Of a stretch of DNA of 64,000 bases, positions 34,300-42,071 are shown piece after piece. A program made the position numbers and the translations under genes. The DNA lies in assembly GCF_036541335.1 (NCBI RefSeq), contig NZ_JAZHBO010000002.1:868001-932000 (forward strand), written 5' to 3'. Source of the DNA: Aquilutibacter rugosus. Lineage in GTDB: Bacteria; Pseudomonadota; Gammaproteobacteria; Xanthomonadales; Xanthomonadaceae. The notes beneath the pieces were generated by a model. That model was given only the letters and a program-made list of their open reading frames with translations. It was not told the DNA's origin and ran no database searches. Every line of letters starts with the position of its first letter. Positions within the stretch are counted from its first letter, which is position 1.

Positions 34300-34950
34300 A
34301 TGATCGAAATTGGCCACCTCGCCCATCCCGGCACGCAGCACGGCAGCAACTTGTGCACCTATCATTGCGATAATGCACTTGGCGCCTGGATGATTCTTGA
34401 CGGCATCGGCGGCGAAGGCAGCGCCGAGTTTGCCGCCGTGGCCGCACGCGATGAATTAAGCCGCAACTTGCGGCAAGGGCTGAACGCCGAACAGGCCATT
34501 CGCGCCGCCGATAAGGCCGTTCATGCACTACCCAAGCGCGGTACCGGACATGCCAGCGGCACCGGCTGTCTACTGCTGCAGAGCCAAGGACCCAGTCTGG
34601 TGCTGAACTGGGTCGGCGCAGCGCAAGCCTTCGCCACTGAGCGCCGCACGGATGCCTTAAGCGAGCTCACCGCAGAACGCGGACAACTGGCAGCCGGCAG
34701 TCGCACCAAAGCCTTGGGTGTGACGGACTCCGCTCGCTTGCCGATTGCCGAGTGCGTGGTGCCGAGCGCAGATTACTCGCGGGTGCTGCTGGCCAGCGAA
34801 CCGGTCCATACCCTGGTCGGCGCCGAACGGATCCGTGAAATTCTTGCGGACAAGGAAATTTCGGCGCAGGAAATGGCCGATACACTGATCTTTGAATCAC
34901 TCGAAGCCGGCACCGAAGACGCAGTCGCCGTGATCGTTCTAAAGCTTTAA
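34300..34950 (+). CDS. divergent PP2C-fold (PPM) protein, possibly inactive
   Basis: PPM phosphatases remove phosphate from Ser/Thr with two metal ions. The ATG at 34300 gives 216 residues with the PPM order of motifs, but altered: DGIGG at 34-38 (the DGxGG block, intact), VGAAQAF at 105-111 where HVGDSRAY is usual (Asp lost), SEP at 166-168 where SDG is usual, and EDAVAV at 206-211 where DN-xTxV is usual (Asp207 kept). The leading RxxNED is NLC-like. So two metal ligands remain (Asp34, Asp207), one is changed to Glu and others are lost. The start has no clear ribosome binding site. Convergent with dnaQ. It may be a regulatory pseudophosphatase. Confidence 0.72.
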   Translation: MIEIGHLAHPGTQHGSNLCTYHCDNALGAWMILDGIGGEGSAEFAAVAARDELSRNLRQGLNAEQAIRAADKAVHALPKRGTGHASGTGCLLLQSQGPSLVLNWVGAAQAFATERRTDALSELTAERGQLAAGSRTKALGVTDSARLPIAECVVPSADYSRVLLASEPVHTLVGAERIREILADKEISAQEMADTLIFESLEAGTEDAVAVIVLKL

Positions 34951-34964
34951 GAAAGCACCCGCGC

Positions 34965-35678
34965 TTACGCGAGCCGATCCCAAACGGTATTGCCACCGGT
35001 TGCTTTGCGCACCCGTTCAAGCACGACATCATGCGCGGCCTGATCGGCTGCCGATGCGCTAAACAGCGGACGCGGCTTCTGATCGGCATTGGCATAAGCC
35101 GATTGCGTGCGGGAGCTGGTCGACCCCACATCAAAGCCAAGGTCGGACTGGCCACTGGTGAGTGCGAGATAGACTTCGGTCAGCAGTTGGGCGTCGAGCA
35201 AGGCGCCGTGGCCCATGCGCTCGCGCTCATCGGTACTGATACCAAAGCGTTTACAGAGTGCATCCAGGCTGACACGTCCCTGCACGGTCTGCTTGGCCAG
35301 CCGCACGGTGTCGGTGATCTTGCACAACTCGGAGATCGAGCCGTAGCGATCACGATCACCCAGCAATCCGAGTTCGTAATCAATAAAGCCAACGTCAAAC
35401 TTGGCGTTATGGATCAGAAGTTCCGCACCTTCGACAAAGTCGAGGAACCCATCGACGATTTCAGCGAACACGGGTTTATCCGCCAGAAAATCGAGGCTCA
35501 AACCCGTGACTTGCTGCGCACCCTCCTCGAAGTCGCGATCCGGCCGAACATACTGATGGTAGGTGCGACCCGTCGACTTGCGATTGATTAGTTCAACGCA
35601 ACCGATTTCGACAATGCGATTGCCGTTGCGCCATTCCAGACCGGTGGTTTCAGTATCAAGTACGACTTGGCGTGCCAT
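34965..35678 (-). CDS. dnaQ: DNA polymerase III epsilon subunit
   Basis: DnaQ is the 3'-5' proofreading exonuclease of DNA polymerase III. The 237-residue product has the three exonuclease motifs: Exo I LDTETTGL (Asp8, Glu10), Exo II HNAKFDVGFID, and Exo III with HGALLDAQLL. The beta-clamp-binding motif QSDLGFD (about 180-186) and the C-terminal polymerase alpha-binding tail are present. The start follows rnhA by ten bases on the same strand, an operon with rnhA. In E. coli dnaQ and rnhA are divergent, so this arrangement differs. Confidence 0.96.
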   Translation of the reverse strand: MARQVVLDTETTGLEWRNGNRIVEIGCVELINRKSTGRTYHQYVRPDRDFEEGAQQVTGLSLDFLADKPVFAEIVDGFLDFVEGAELLIHNAKFDVGFIDYELGLLGDRDRYGSISELCKITDTVRLAKQTVQGRVSLDALCKRFGISTDERERMGHGALLDAQLLTEVYLALTSGQSDLGFDVGSTSSRTQSAYANADQKPRPLFSASAADQAAHDVVLERVRKATGGNTVWDRLA

Positions 35679-35687
35679 GGGTGCTCC

Positions 35688-36155
35688 TTAAGCCGTCGCG
35701 CGCATTTGAGTGATGGCATCACGGGCCAACGCATCGCAACGTTCATTCTCAGGATGATTGGAATGCCCTTTCACCCAATGCCACCGCACATGATGCATCG
35801 CGGCGGCGGCCGATAGTCGTTGCCACAGATCCTTATTCTTAACCGGCTGCCCGGCGGCGGTCCGCCAGTTCTTGCGAATCCAACCCGGCATCCATTCGGT
35901 AATGCCCTGACGCACATATTGCGAGTCCGTGGTCAGATCAATATCGCAAGGTTCCTTTAGTGACTCAAGCGCCACGATGGCAGCCATCAGCTCCATGCGA
36001 TTGTTGGTGGTGTCTGGCTCTGCGCCCTGCAGCTCGCGCTCGTGCGGACCAAAGCGCAAGATCGCGCCCCAACCGCCGGGACCGGGATTGCCGGAGCATG
36101 CGCCATCGGTAAAAATTTCAACTATCTTGCGCGGCGCGCCAGTATCCGAACTCAT
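35688..36155 (-). CDS. rnhA: ribonuclease HI
   Basis: RNase HI cuts RNA in RNA-DNA hybrids. The 155-residue product (E. coli 155) has the catalytic carboxylates and His at expected places: Asp17 in TDGACSGNPGPG, Glu55 in NNRMEL, Asp77 in TTDSQYV, His131 in KGHSNHPENE and Asp141 in CDALA. Its start overlaps the stop of the upstream methyltransferase as ATGA, and dnaQ follows. The order methyltransferase-rnhA-dnaQ with gloB divergent resembles gloB-yafS-rnhA-dnaQ of E. coli. Confidence 0.97.
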   Translation of the reverse strand: MSSDTGAPRKIVEIFTDGACSGNPGPGGWGAILRFGPHERELQGAEPDTTNNRMELMAAIVALESLKEPCDIDLTTDSQYVRQGITEWMPGWIRKNWRTAAGQPVKNKDLWQRLSAAAAMHHVRWHWVKGHSNHPENERCDALARDAITQMRATA

Positions 36156-36964
36156 GTCGACAGTTTAGCAGGCTGCCAAACGACTGCCGAGCGAACCGGC
36201 GTTCCGGGAATACGTGCCACCGTGCGTTTGCACGCAGTGACTGTCAACACGGCGCGGAACCGATCCAGCGTTTCGGTTCGGGTACTGTCCTGCAATGCCC
36301 TCAACTCGACATCGGGTGAGGTCAGCGAACTCAATCGCCAATGCGGTCCCAGCCAACGCGTCGCCATATCCTCAGGCCCAAAGCCCGCGGTCACTAATGC
36401 TTGCCGCCACCGTGCAGGTCTCATGGAGTGCACGCCGTACGCTCGGGCCCGAAGGCGGAACGGGCTAATGGGATTCAACATGCTGACCCATAGTACGCCA
36501 CCGGGCCGCAACACCCGATGCGCCTCACGAAACAGATGCGACCACTCGATTCCGAGCTCGGTGACGTGCTGAATGACTACCGCGTTGAGACTGTCGGAGG
36601 CCAAAGGCAATGGCAGCGCGCCGCGAAACGCCCCACCAAACTGCAACAGGGGTACGCGCTCGGCGGGCGCCGAAACGGCCTTCGAATTCAGCGGAAATTC
36701 AGCAAAATCGGCGCATGAGTCGGCTTGCGGCTCCGACTCGATATTCAGGAAACTAACCGTACCGTGCAATTCTATGCCGTATGGTCTGCTGGGCGAGGCG
36801 ATTGCCGGCAATCCCATCCATAGCCACGGACCCGCTGGCTGCCCGCTCAAAACGGACTCCAGGGCCTGCGACTCGCTCGCCAACAGCTGTTGACCCACCT
36901 CGGCCCCAAACCATTCGGATGGGGATTTTAGAGTATGTCCGTTCAGCTTTGACTTGACGGGCAT
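36152..36964 (-). CDS. YafS-like methyltransferase-fold protein
   Basis: YafS homologues are uncharacterised class I methyltransferase-fold proteins beside gloB and rnhA. From ATG 36964 the product is 270 residues, with the family's C-terminal features FREAHRVLRPGGVLWVSMLNP (split here: FREAHRVLRP, GGVLWVSMLNP, about 160-180). The usual SAM motif I (GxGxG) is not clear; the corresponding place reads LWMGLPAIAS. The start at 36994 would overlap gloB and is not used. ATGA overlap couples it to rnhA. Methyl transfer is not proven. Confidence 0.78.
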   Translation of the reverse strand: MPVKSKLNGHTLKSPSEWFGAEVGQQLLASESQALESVLSGQPAGPWLWMGLPAIASPSRPYGIELHGTVSFLNIESEPQADSCADFAEFPLNSKAVSAPAERVPLLQFGGAFRGALPLPLASDSLNAVVIQHVTELGIEWSHLFREAHRVLRPGGVLWVSMLNPISPFRLRARAYGVHSMRPARWRQALVTAGFGPEDMATRWLGPHWRLSSLTSPDVELRALQDSTRTETLDRFRAVLTVTACKRTVARIPGTPVRSAVVWQPAKLST

Positions 36965-36988
36965 TCGCCGCCTCTCCACAGTGTCCGA

Positions 36989-37750
36989 ATGCATTTTACT
37001 GCCGTTCGGGCGCTGACCGACAATTATGTCTGGTTGGCGCGATGCGGTGCCGAGGGTCCGATCCTGATTGTGGACCCCGGTGTGGCCGAGCCGGTACTGG
37101 CCGAGCTAGCACCCGCCGAGGTACCCACCGCGATCTTACTCACTCACCACCATCCTGACCATATCGGCGGGGTGGCGGAACTGCGCGCCTGCTTTCCGGA
37201 CCTGCGAGTGATCGGTCCGCATGACCCGCGCATTCCTGCGACCGAGCGCGTCAGCCCCGGCGAGCACATCGAAATCGATGATTGCCGTTTTGAAGTGCTG
37301 GAGCTGTCGGCGCATACCCTGAGTCATATCGGCTTCTTCGGGCACGGTGCCCTGCTCTGCGGCGATGCACTGTTCTCGCTCGGTTGCGGTCGCCTCTTCG
37401 AAGGCAGCCCCGACGATCTGCATCGTGTCATGCAGACCATTAGACAACTGCCGCCCGCAACGCAGGTCTATTGCGCCCACGAATACACGCAGGCCAACGC
37501 GCGCTTTGCACTGGCGGTAGAACCCGATAACGCCTCATTGCGTGCTTATGTTGATCAAGTTGCGCAGCTACGGGCACAGGAACAGGCGACGATTCCCACG
37601 ACCTTGCAGCGTGAGCTCGACTGCAATCCGTTTTTGCGTGCGGACGAACCCCAAGTGGCTGCGACCATTGACGCCCACTTCGGTTCGCCCTCCGCCAACG
37701 CCGTAGAACGCCTCGGGCGTCTGCGTGCCTGGAAAGATCACTATGTCTAA
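36989..37750 (+). CDS. gloB: hydroxyacylglutathione hydrolase (glyoxalase II)
   Basis: GloB hydrolyses S-lactoylglutathione to lactate and glutathione, ending methylglyoxal detoxification. The 253-residue metallo-beta-lactamase-fold protein has the metal motif THHHPDHIGG (His53, His55, Asp57, His58), His115-type SHTLSH (about 107-112), GDALFSLGCGRLFEGS and AHEYT (about 162-166), and a C-terminal substrate-binding domain. Length and motifs agree with glyoxalase II. It overlaps the next gene by 8 bases and is divergent from the YafS-like gene. Confidence 0.96.
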   Translation: MHFTAVRALTDNYVWLARCGAEGPILIVDPGVAEPVLAELAPAEVPTAILLTHHHPDHIGGVAELRACFPDLRVIGPHDPRIPATERVSPGEHIEIDDCRFEVLELSAHTLSHIGFFGHGALLCGDALFSLGCGRLFEGSPDDLHRVMQTIRQLPPATQVYCAHEYTQANARFALAVEPDNASLRAYVDQVAQLRAQEQATIPTTLQRELDCNPFLRADEPQVAATIDAHFGSPSANAVERLGRLRAWKDHYV

Positions 37751-38576
37751 ATTCAGAAGCGCTGTACTGAGCGTGCTGGCCCTTGGGGCCATCTTGCCCA
37801 ACTCCGTCAACGTATCGCCCGTACGCGCCGAATCCGTTACCGGTGTTGAAGTGCTGCACGCTTACCACGCCAAAGCAGTCCAACAGGGTTGTACCGGCTC
37901 CATCACCGGTCGATGGGTTGCGCATTTTTCCAATGCACCTAAGCAGCTGGCAGATCCGAACGATCCGACCTTGTCGCTGTTTCACTATGTGCTCGAGCAA
38001 GTGCACGAGGCGGGATTGCCCAGCGAATACGCAATGATTCCGTTCGTCGAAAGTGCATATCATCCGGAACTGCGCAGTCGTCTTGGGCCGACCGGGCTGT
38101 GGCAACTGGTTGGTACTACCGCACGCAACTTTAAGGTGCCCATGCGCGGCGGCTATGACGGACGTCTCTCGCCGATCGATTCAACGCGCGGTGTCGTCAA
38201 CTATCTCAAATACCTCAATCGCATGTTTAAGGGCAACGAGGACCGCGTCATCATGGCCTACAACGCCGGTGAAGGCGCCATGCAGGGCTTTCTGAAGGGC
38301 CGCACCAAGCTGTCCCAGATCACCCATTCGTATCCGAAGAAGATCAACGCTCTGACCTGCCTGATTGATCGGCAGATGGACAAGCCTTCGTTCCGTATTG
38401 CCATGTCGCGCAAAGTGCCCAAGCTCCATGTGGTGCGTGCCGAAGCGGGTGCGGGCAATCTGAACTCCTGGGCCAAACAGCAGGGCTTTGATCCGAACTG
38501 GATTCGCAAACTCAATCCGGCGCTGGCCGGTCGCTCGGTGGGTGGCCTCGAAGTGCTAGTCCACGACCCCAAGTAA
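37743..38576 (+). CDS. MltD-like lytic transglycosylase
   Basis: Membrane-bound lytic transglycosylase D-type enzymes cleave peptidoglycan. From ATG 37743 the product is 277 residues with an N-terminal hydrophobic signal (about 8-28). The SLT domain has Glu103 in FVESAYHPELRS, GPTGLWQLVGTTAR, and VIMAYNAGEGAM (about 177-188). The C-terminal 50 residues include LNSWAKQQGFD and RKLNPALAG, like a degenerate LysM repeat (E. coli MltD has two intact ones). It overlaps gloB by 8 bases, as mltD neighbours gloB in many proteobacteria. Confidence 0.88.
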   Translation: MSKFRSAVLSVLALGAILPNSVNVSPVRAESVTGVEVLHAYHAKAVQQGCTGSITGRWVAHFSNAPKQLADPNDPTLSLFHYVLEQVHEAGLPSEYAMIPFVESAYHPELRSRLGPTGLWQLVGTTARNFKVPMRGGYDGRLSPIDSTRGVVNYLKYLNRMFKGNEDRVIMAYNAGEGAMQGFLKGRTKLSQITHSYPKKINALTCLIDRQMDKPSFRIAMSRKVPKLHVVRAEAGAGNLNSWAKQQGFDPNWIRKLNPALAGRSVGGLEVLVHDPK

Positions 38577-38656
38577 GTCGCTCCACCATACGGTCTGGTC
38601 CTTTGCTTCAGTTGTTGGCAAACTAGGGAACTTACTGAACGGATCTAGGAGTTTCC

Positions 38657-39454
38657 ATGGGCTTTCTGCAAGGCAAGCGCGCGCTAATCACCGGCATTGC
38701 CAGTGACCGCTCCATCGCCTCCGGCATTGCTGCCGCCATGCACCGTGAGGGTGCCGAACTGGCCTTCACTTATCTGACGGACAAGCTCAAGTCGCGCGTT
38801 GAAAAAGCAGCCGCTGAGTTCGGCTCCGATATCGTGCTGCCGCTTGATGTCAGCTCCGACGAGCAGATCCGCGAATGTTTCGAGCAACTCGGCCAACGCT
38901 GGACGGACGGTTTCGACATTCTGGTGCACGCCATCGCATATGCGCCGCGTGAGGCGATCGAAGGCGAATTCCTCGATGGTCTGACTCGCGAAAACTGGGG
39001 CATAGCACACGACATCTCGGCCTACTCGCTTGCCGCTCTCGCCAAAGAGGCGCGTCCGCTGATGCAAGGCCGTCAGGGCGCAGTGCTGACGCTGTCCTAC
39101 CTGGGCGCACAACGTGCGCTGCAAAACTACAATGTCATGGGTGTAGCCAAGGCCTCGCTCGAGGCAACCGTACGTTATCTCGCATTGGATTTGGGCAAGG
39201 AAGGCATTCGCGTCAACGCCATTTCCGCCGGACCGATCCGTACGCTCGCGGCCTCGGGTATTGCCAACTTCCGCAAGATGCTCGGCCACTTTGAGAAATA
39301 CGCACCGCTGCACCGTGCAGTCACCATCGACGAAGTGGGCAACACCGCCGCATTCCTGTGCTCGGACTTGGCCTCGGGCATCACCGGCGAAGTCACTTAT
39401 GTGGATTCGGGCTACAACATTCTGGGCATGACCGGTATCGGTGACGACGACTGA
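38657..39454 (+). CDS. fabI: enoyl-ACP reductase FabI
   Basis: FabI reduces enoyl-ACP in the last step of fatty acid elongation, using NADH. The 265-residue product begins GKRALITGIASDRSIASGI (about 6-24; glycine-rich cofactor loop) and has the active-site residues Tyr148 (SYLGAQ), Tyr158 and Lys165 (YNVMGVAK), matching E. coli Tyr146, Tyr156 and Lys163. The C-terminal GYNILGM is also typical. It is preceded by AGGAG and ends at a terminator. It is the FabI form, which is triclosan-sensitive as a family, not FabV. Confidence 0.96.
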   Translation: MGFLQGKRALITGIASDRSIASGIAAAMHREGAELAFTYLTDKLKSRVEKAAAEFGSDIVLPLDVSSDEQIRECFEQLGQRWTDGFDILVHAIAYAPREAIEGEFLDGLTRENWGIAHDISAYSLAALAKEARPLMQGRQGAVLTLSYLGAQRALQNYNVMGVAKASLEATVRYLALDLGKEGIRVNAISAGPIRTLAASGIANFRKMLGHFEKYAPLHRAVTIDEVGNTAAFLCSDLASGITGEVTYVDSGYNILGMTGIGDDD

Positions 39455-39488
39455 TTTGCCGTCTGCGTTGTTGCGAGAACTAAAACAG

Positions 39489-39512
39489 AAAGCCGGCTTG
39501 CGCCGGCTTTTT
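39489..39512. terminator. terminator between fabI and the oligomer hydrolase gene
   Basis: AAAGCCGGC TTGC GCCGGCTTT with five T on the plus strand, between convergent genes. Confidence 0.82.
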
Positions 39513-39538
39513 GCTGTCCGAAACCGCCGAAGCCTTCC

Positions 39539-41269
39539 TTAGGGCATCGGACCGCCTTCGGCAATGTGAGACCACATCCGATCGAGGCCGCGATACAGTT
39601 CAGGCAACAACGGCCGCCAGCGTTGGCGATACGCGGGAAAACCCAGGAATGCATCGAAATGCTGTGCCTTGTCCTCGGCGATGAAACTCACAGCGTTGTG
39701 GCCGCCTTCGCGCAACATGGCCACGTACGGAATGCTGCTGTACTGAATTGGCACCAGACCGTCATCCTTACCGTGCAGGATCAGAATCGGCGTGTCCTTG
39801 TGGGCGGGCATCGAGGCCGTGGTGGCCGCAATCGACTCGGCAACAACCGGATCCTTGCGCAGTTCGGTGAGACATTGCAGCTGCGCGTAGATGTCGGGAT
39901 TGTCGTGCTTGAGGCTTACGGCGTTGCCCGGCGGAATGCCACTGGAATCGCTCCACCATGCAGCACGCTCAGCGAGCGTTGCCGCACGCGCTTGCTTGTC
40001 TGCGCTCTCCGCCTGATAACGATAGCCGCACGGATGCGCGCCCACCGGCGCCTGCGCATAGGCCGATGCATAGGCGACCAGCACGGAGCGCCACAAATCA
40101 AAACCGGTCGAAGCGTATCCCGCCGCAAGGGCACCATCGCTCCAGCCGGACGCGCGCATGATCTCGTGCGCCTGCTTGGCCATGGCGGGCACATCGGCAC
40201 CGTCCAGACGGCCGGCCATCTTTAAGCGTTGGCACCACAGGCCCATCAGTGGCTTGGCAGCAGCCAGCGCCGGCGGTTCCGGCAAGGCGCCATCGGGCAA
40301 TGCCAGTTGCGCACACGGCATAAAGGTCATCGCATCGAGACCGTAGTCATACAGTGCTTTGCCACCAAAGCCATTGACATGAATCTGCGGCTCACCCGCA
40401 ACGATGGCGGCAAAATGTGCGCCCTGCTCTTCGGCGGCGCGCAACACGGCGCCACCACCGTTAGAGATGCCCACGGCGATAACGCGCGTATTGTCCCAGT
40501 TGAATTGACCGTTACCCGGGAACGCCTGTGACAATGCATCCAAACCGAATTGCGCCGCCTGCACTACGTGACGACCCCAGTCGGCCTCGGGGTTGACCTG
40601 CGAATGCGCATGCTTGAAGGCAACCTCATGCGCCTGCGGTGTTTTCTGCGCAGAGACCTTAGGAATGAACACGCGCGAATGGCCGATAGCGCGTTGGCCG
40701 GCCAAGTCGGTGCCCTCGCCCGTATCGACATCGACAAAATCGGTACCCGTGCCCTTATCGGTGTAGACCACAGCACAGCCCTTGGGCAGGCCCCAGGCAC
40801 CGGCTACGCTGATCGCACCGTAGACGCCACGCGAACCCGATGAGGGCGCAACCAGCAAACAACGTTTGTTGCCGTCGAACCCGTCGGGAATCTGGGCCAC
40901 GACGCGATGCGAGGACACACCACCGGGTAAAGTCGCAACGCCACTGTATTCACGGCCGGCGACTGCAGCGGTGCTGCCATATCTCTCGCCGTATCCGCCG
41001 CCGGGTGCTAAGTCGGCGATACCTCGCCAGTTGGCCCAGATCGCACGCCGACGCAACTCAACTGCCGTCGGCTGCTCCGGGTTGGCAAATGCGGGCGCAA
41101 CGGGCGACTGCAGTCCTTTCAGGCCGAGACCGGCAGTCAGCAAGTCATCGTCGCCGCGGTGATCCGTAATTTGCGGTGGCTGACTGGCCATGTTGTTCGT
41201 CATTTGAGCGGTGCCGGCGCAGCCGGCGGTGACCGTGGCGAGCACGGCAGCGGTGAGCAATGTCTTCAT
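39539..41269 (-). CDS. D-(-)-3-hydroxybutyrate oligomer hydrolase (lipoprotein)
   Basis: This family (PF10605-type) hydrolyses 3-hydroxybutyrate oligomers to the monomer. The ATG at 41269 gives 576 residues with an N-terminal lipoprotein signal (LATVTAGC, Cys at about residue 16-17), so the enzyme is tethered to the envelope. The alpha/beta-hydrolase nucleophile is Ser269 in VGISNGGG. Other family features include DKGTGTDFVDVDTG, ISVAGAWGLPKGCAVVYT (about 133-151), and the late PILILHGKDDGLVPIQYSS and HNAVSF regions for Asp and His. An upstream frame to 41320 is not used. It opens the PHB-type locus with the two-component pair, TonB receptor and permease. Confidence 0.86.
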   Translation of the reverse strand: MKTLLTAAVLATVTAGCAGTAQMTNNMASQPPQITDHRGDDDLLTAGLGLKGLQSPVAPAFANPEQPTAVELRRRAIWANWRGIADLAPGGGYGERYGSTAAVAGREYSGVATLPGGVSSHRVVAQIPDGFDGNKRCLLVAPSSGSRGVYGAISVAGAWGLPKGCAVVYTDKGTGTDFVDVDTGEGTDLAGQRAIGHSRVFIPKVSAQKTPQAHEVAFKHAHSQVNPEADWGRHVVQAAQFGLDALSQAFPGNGQFNWDNTRVIAVGISNGGGAVLRAAEEQGAHFAAIVAGEPQIHVNGFGGKALYDYGLDAMTFMPCAQLALPDGALPEPPALAAAKPLMGLWCQRLKMAGRLDGADVPAMAKQAHEIMRASGWSDGALAAGYASTGFDLWRSVLVAYASAYAQAPVGAHPCGYRYQAESADKQARAATLAERAAWWSDSSGIPPGNAVSLKHDNPDIYAQLQCLTELRKDPVVAESIAATTASMPAHKDTPILILHGKDDGLVPIQYSSIPYVAMLREGGHNAVSFIAEDKAQHFDAFLGFPAYRQRWRPLLPELYRGLDRMWSHIAEGGPMP

Positions 41270-41355
41270 GGATCCTAGCCTACCGCAAGTACCGAGTGTC
41301 GGCAGTGGCCAAAAGTCCATAGGTAGTACGAAGTCCGCTTGCTACACTCAGAGCC

Positions 41356-42039
41356 ATGCACCAGATTTTAATTGCCGACGATCATCCGCTGTTTCGCGCA
41401 GCCTTGCGCGCCGCGGCGACTGAGGCGATTCCGGGTGTCGGCATTCACGAGGCCGATTCTCTCGAGTCGGTACTGCAGACGCTCGATGCGCAACCCGACA
41501 TTGAGCTGTTACTGCTTGATCTGCACATGCCGGGCAATCACGGTTTGGCCGGACTCGCTTCGATTCGTGCCCAACATCCGGTAGTGGCGGTCATGGTGGT
41601 TTCGGCGAACGACGATCCCCTGATCGTACGACGCGCTCTGGATTTTGGCGCCGCAGGATTCCTGCCTAAGAGTTCCGGTCTCGACGATCTGAATGCCGCG
41701 ATCTCGACCATTCTGAATTGCGGGCAATGGCTGCCGGAATCGATTCGTGCCACCGTGCTACGCACGCGCAGCAGCAATTCGGATGCGGACATGGCATCCA
41801 AGCTGTCCTCGTTATCGCCGCAGCAGTTCCGCGTGCTGCGCATGGTGGCTGACGGTCTGCTCAACAAGCAGATTGCGGACCGTCTCAATGTGCAGGAGCG
41901 TACGGTCAAGGCCCACGTCTCGGCCATCTTTGAACGTCTGGGCGTTCGCAACCGGACCCAGGCCGGCATCGTGCTACGCGAACTCGAACTGACCGACCCG
42001 GGCCGCGTCCCGATGATGCAAGGTCAGGCCAGACCATAA
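41356..42039 (+). CDS. LuxR/NarL-type response regulator, CrbR/ErdR-like
   Basis: A two-component response regulator of the FixJ/NarL type. The 227-residue product has a receiver domain with acidic pair ADD at 7-9 and phospho-acceptor Asp55 (LLLLDLHMPG), then a C-terminal LuxR helix-turn-helix (about 150-205) with LSPQQFRVLRMVADG and NKQIADRLNVQERTVKAH. The start ILIADDHPLFRAALR matches the CrbR/ErdR regulators, which in other proteobacteria control acetyl-CoA synthetase and C2 metabolism with a sensor kinase bearing a solute-symporter domain. That kinase lies convergently 32 bp away, so the pairing is strong by context. Confidence 0.88.
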   Translation: MHQILIADDHPLFRAALRAAATEAIPGVGIHEADSLESVLQTLDAQPDIELLLLDLHMPGNHGLAGLASIRAQHPVVAVMVVSANDDPLIVRRALDFGAAGFLPKSSGLDDLNAAISTILNCGQWLPESIRATVLRTRSSNSDADMASKLSSLSPQQFRVLRMVADGLLNKQIADRLNVQERTVKAHVSAIFERLGVRNRTQAGIVLRELELTDPGRVPMMQGQARP

Positions 42040-42071
42040 CACCCCGCAATCGGACGCCTTTCCTGCAGGCG

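Noticed and set aside
37440..38105. Open frame of 221 codons on the minus strand
   Set aside because: Overlaps gloB and the transglycosylase gene on the other strand and shows no family features.
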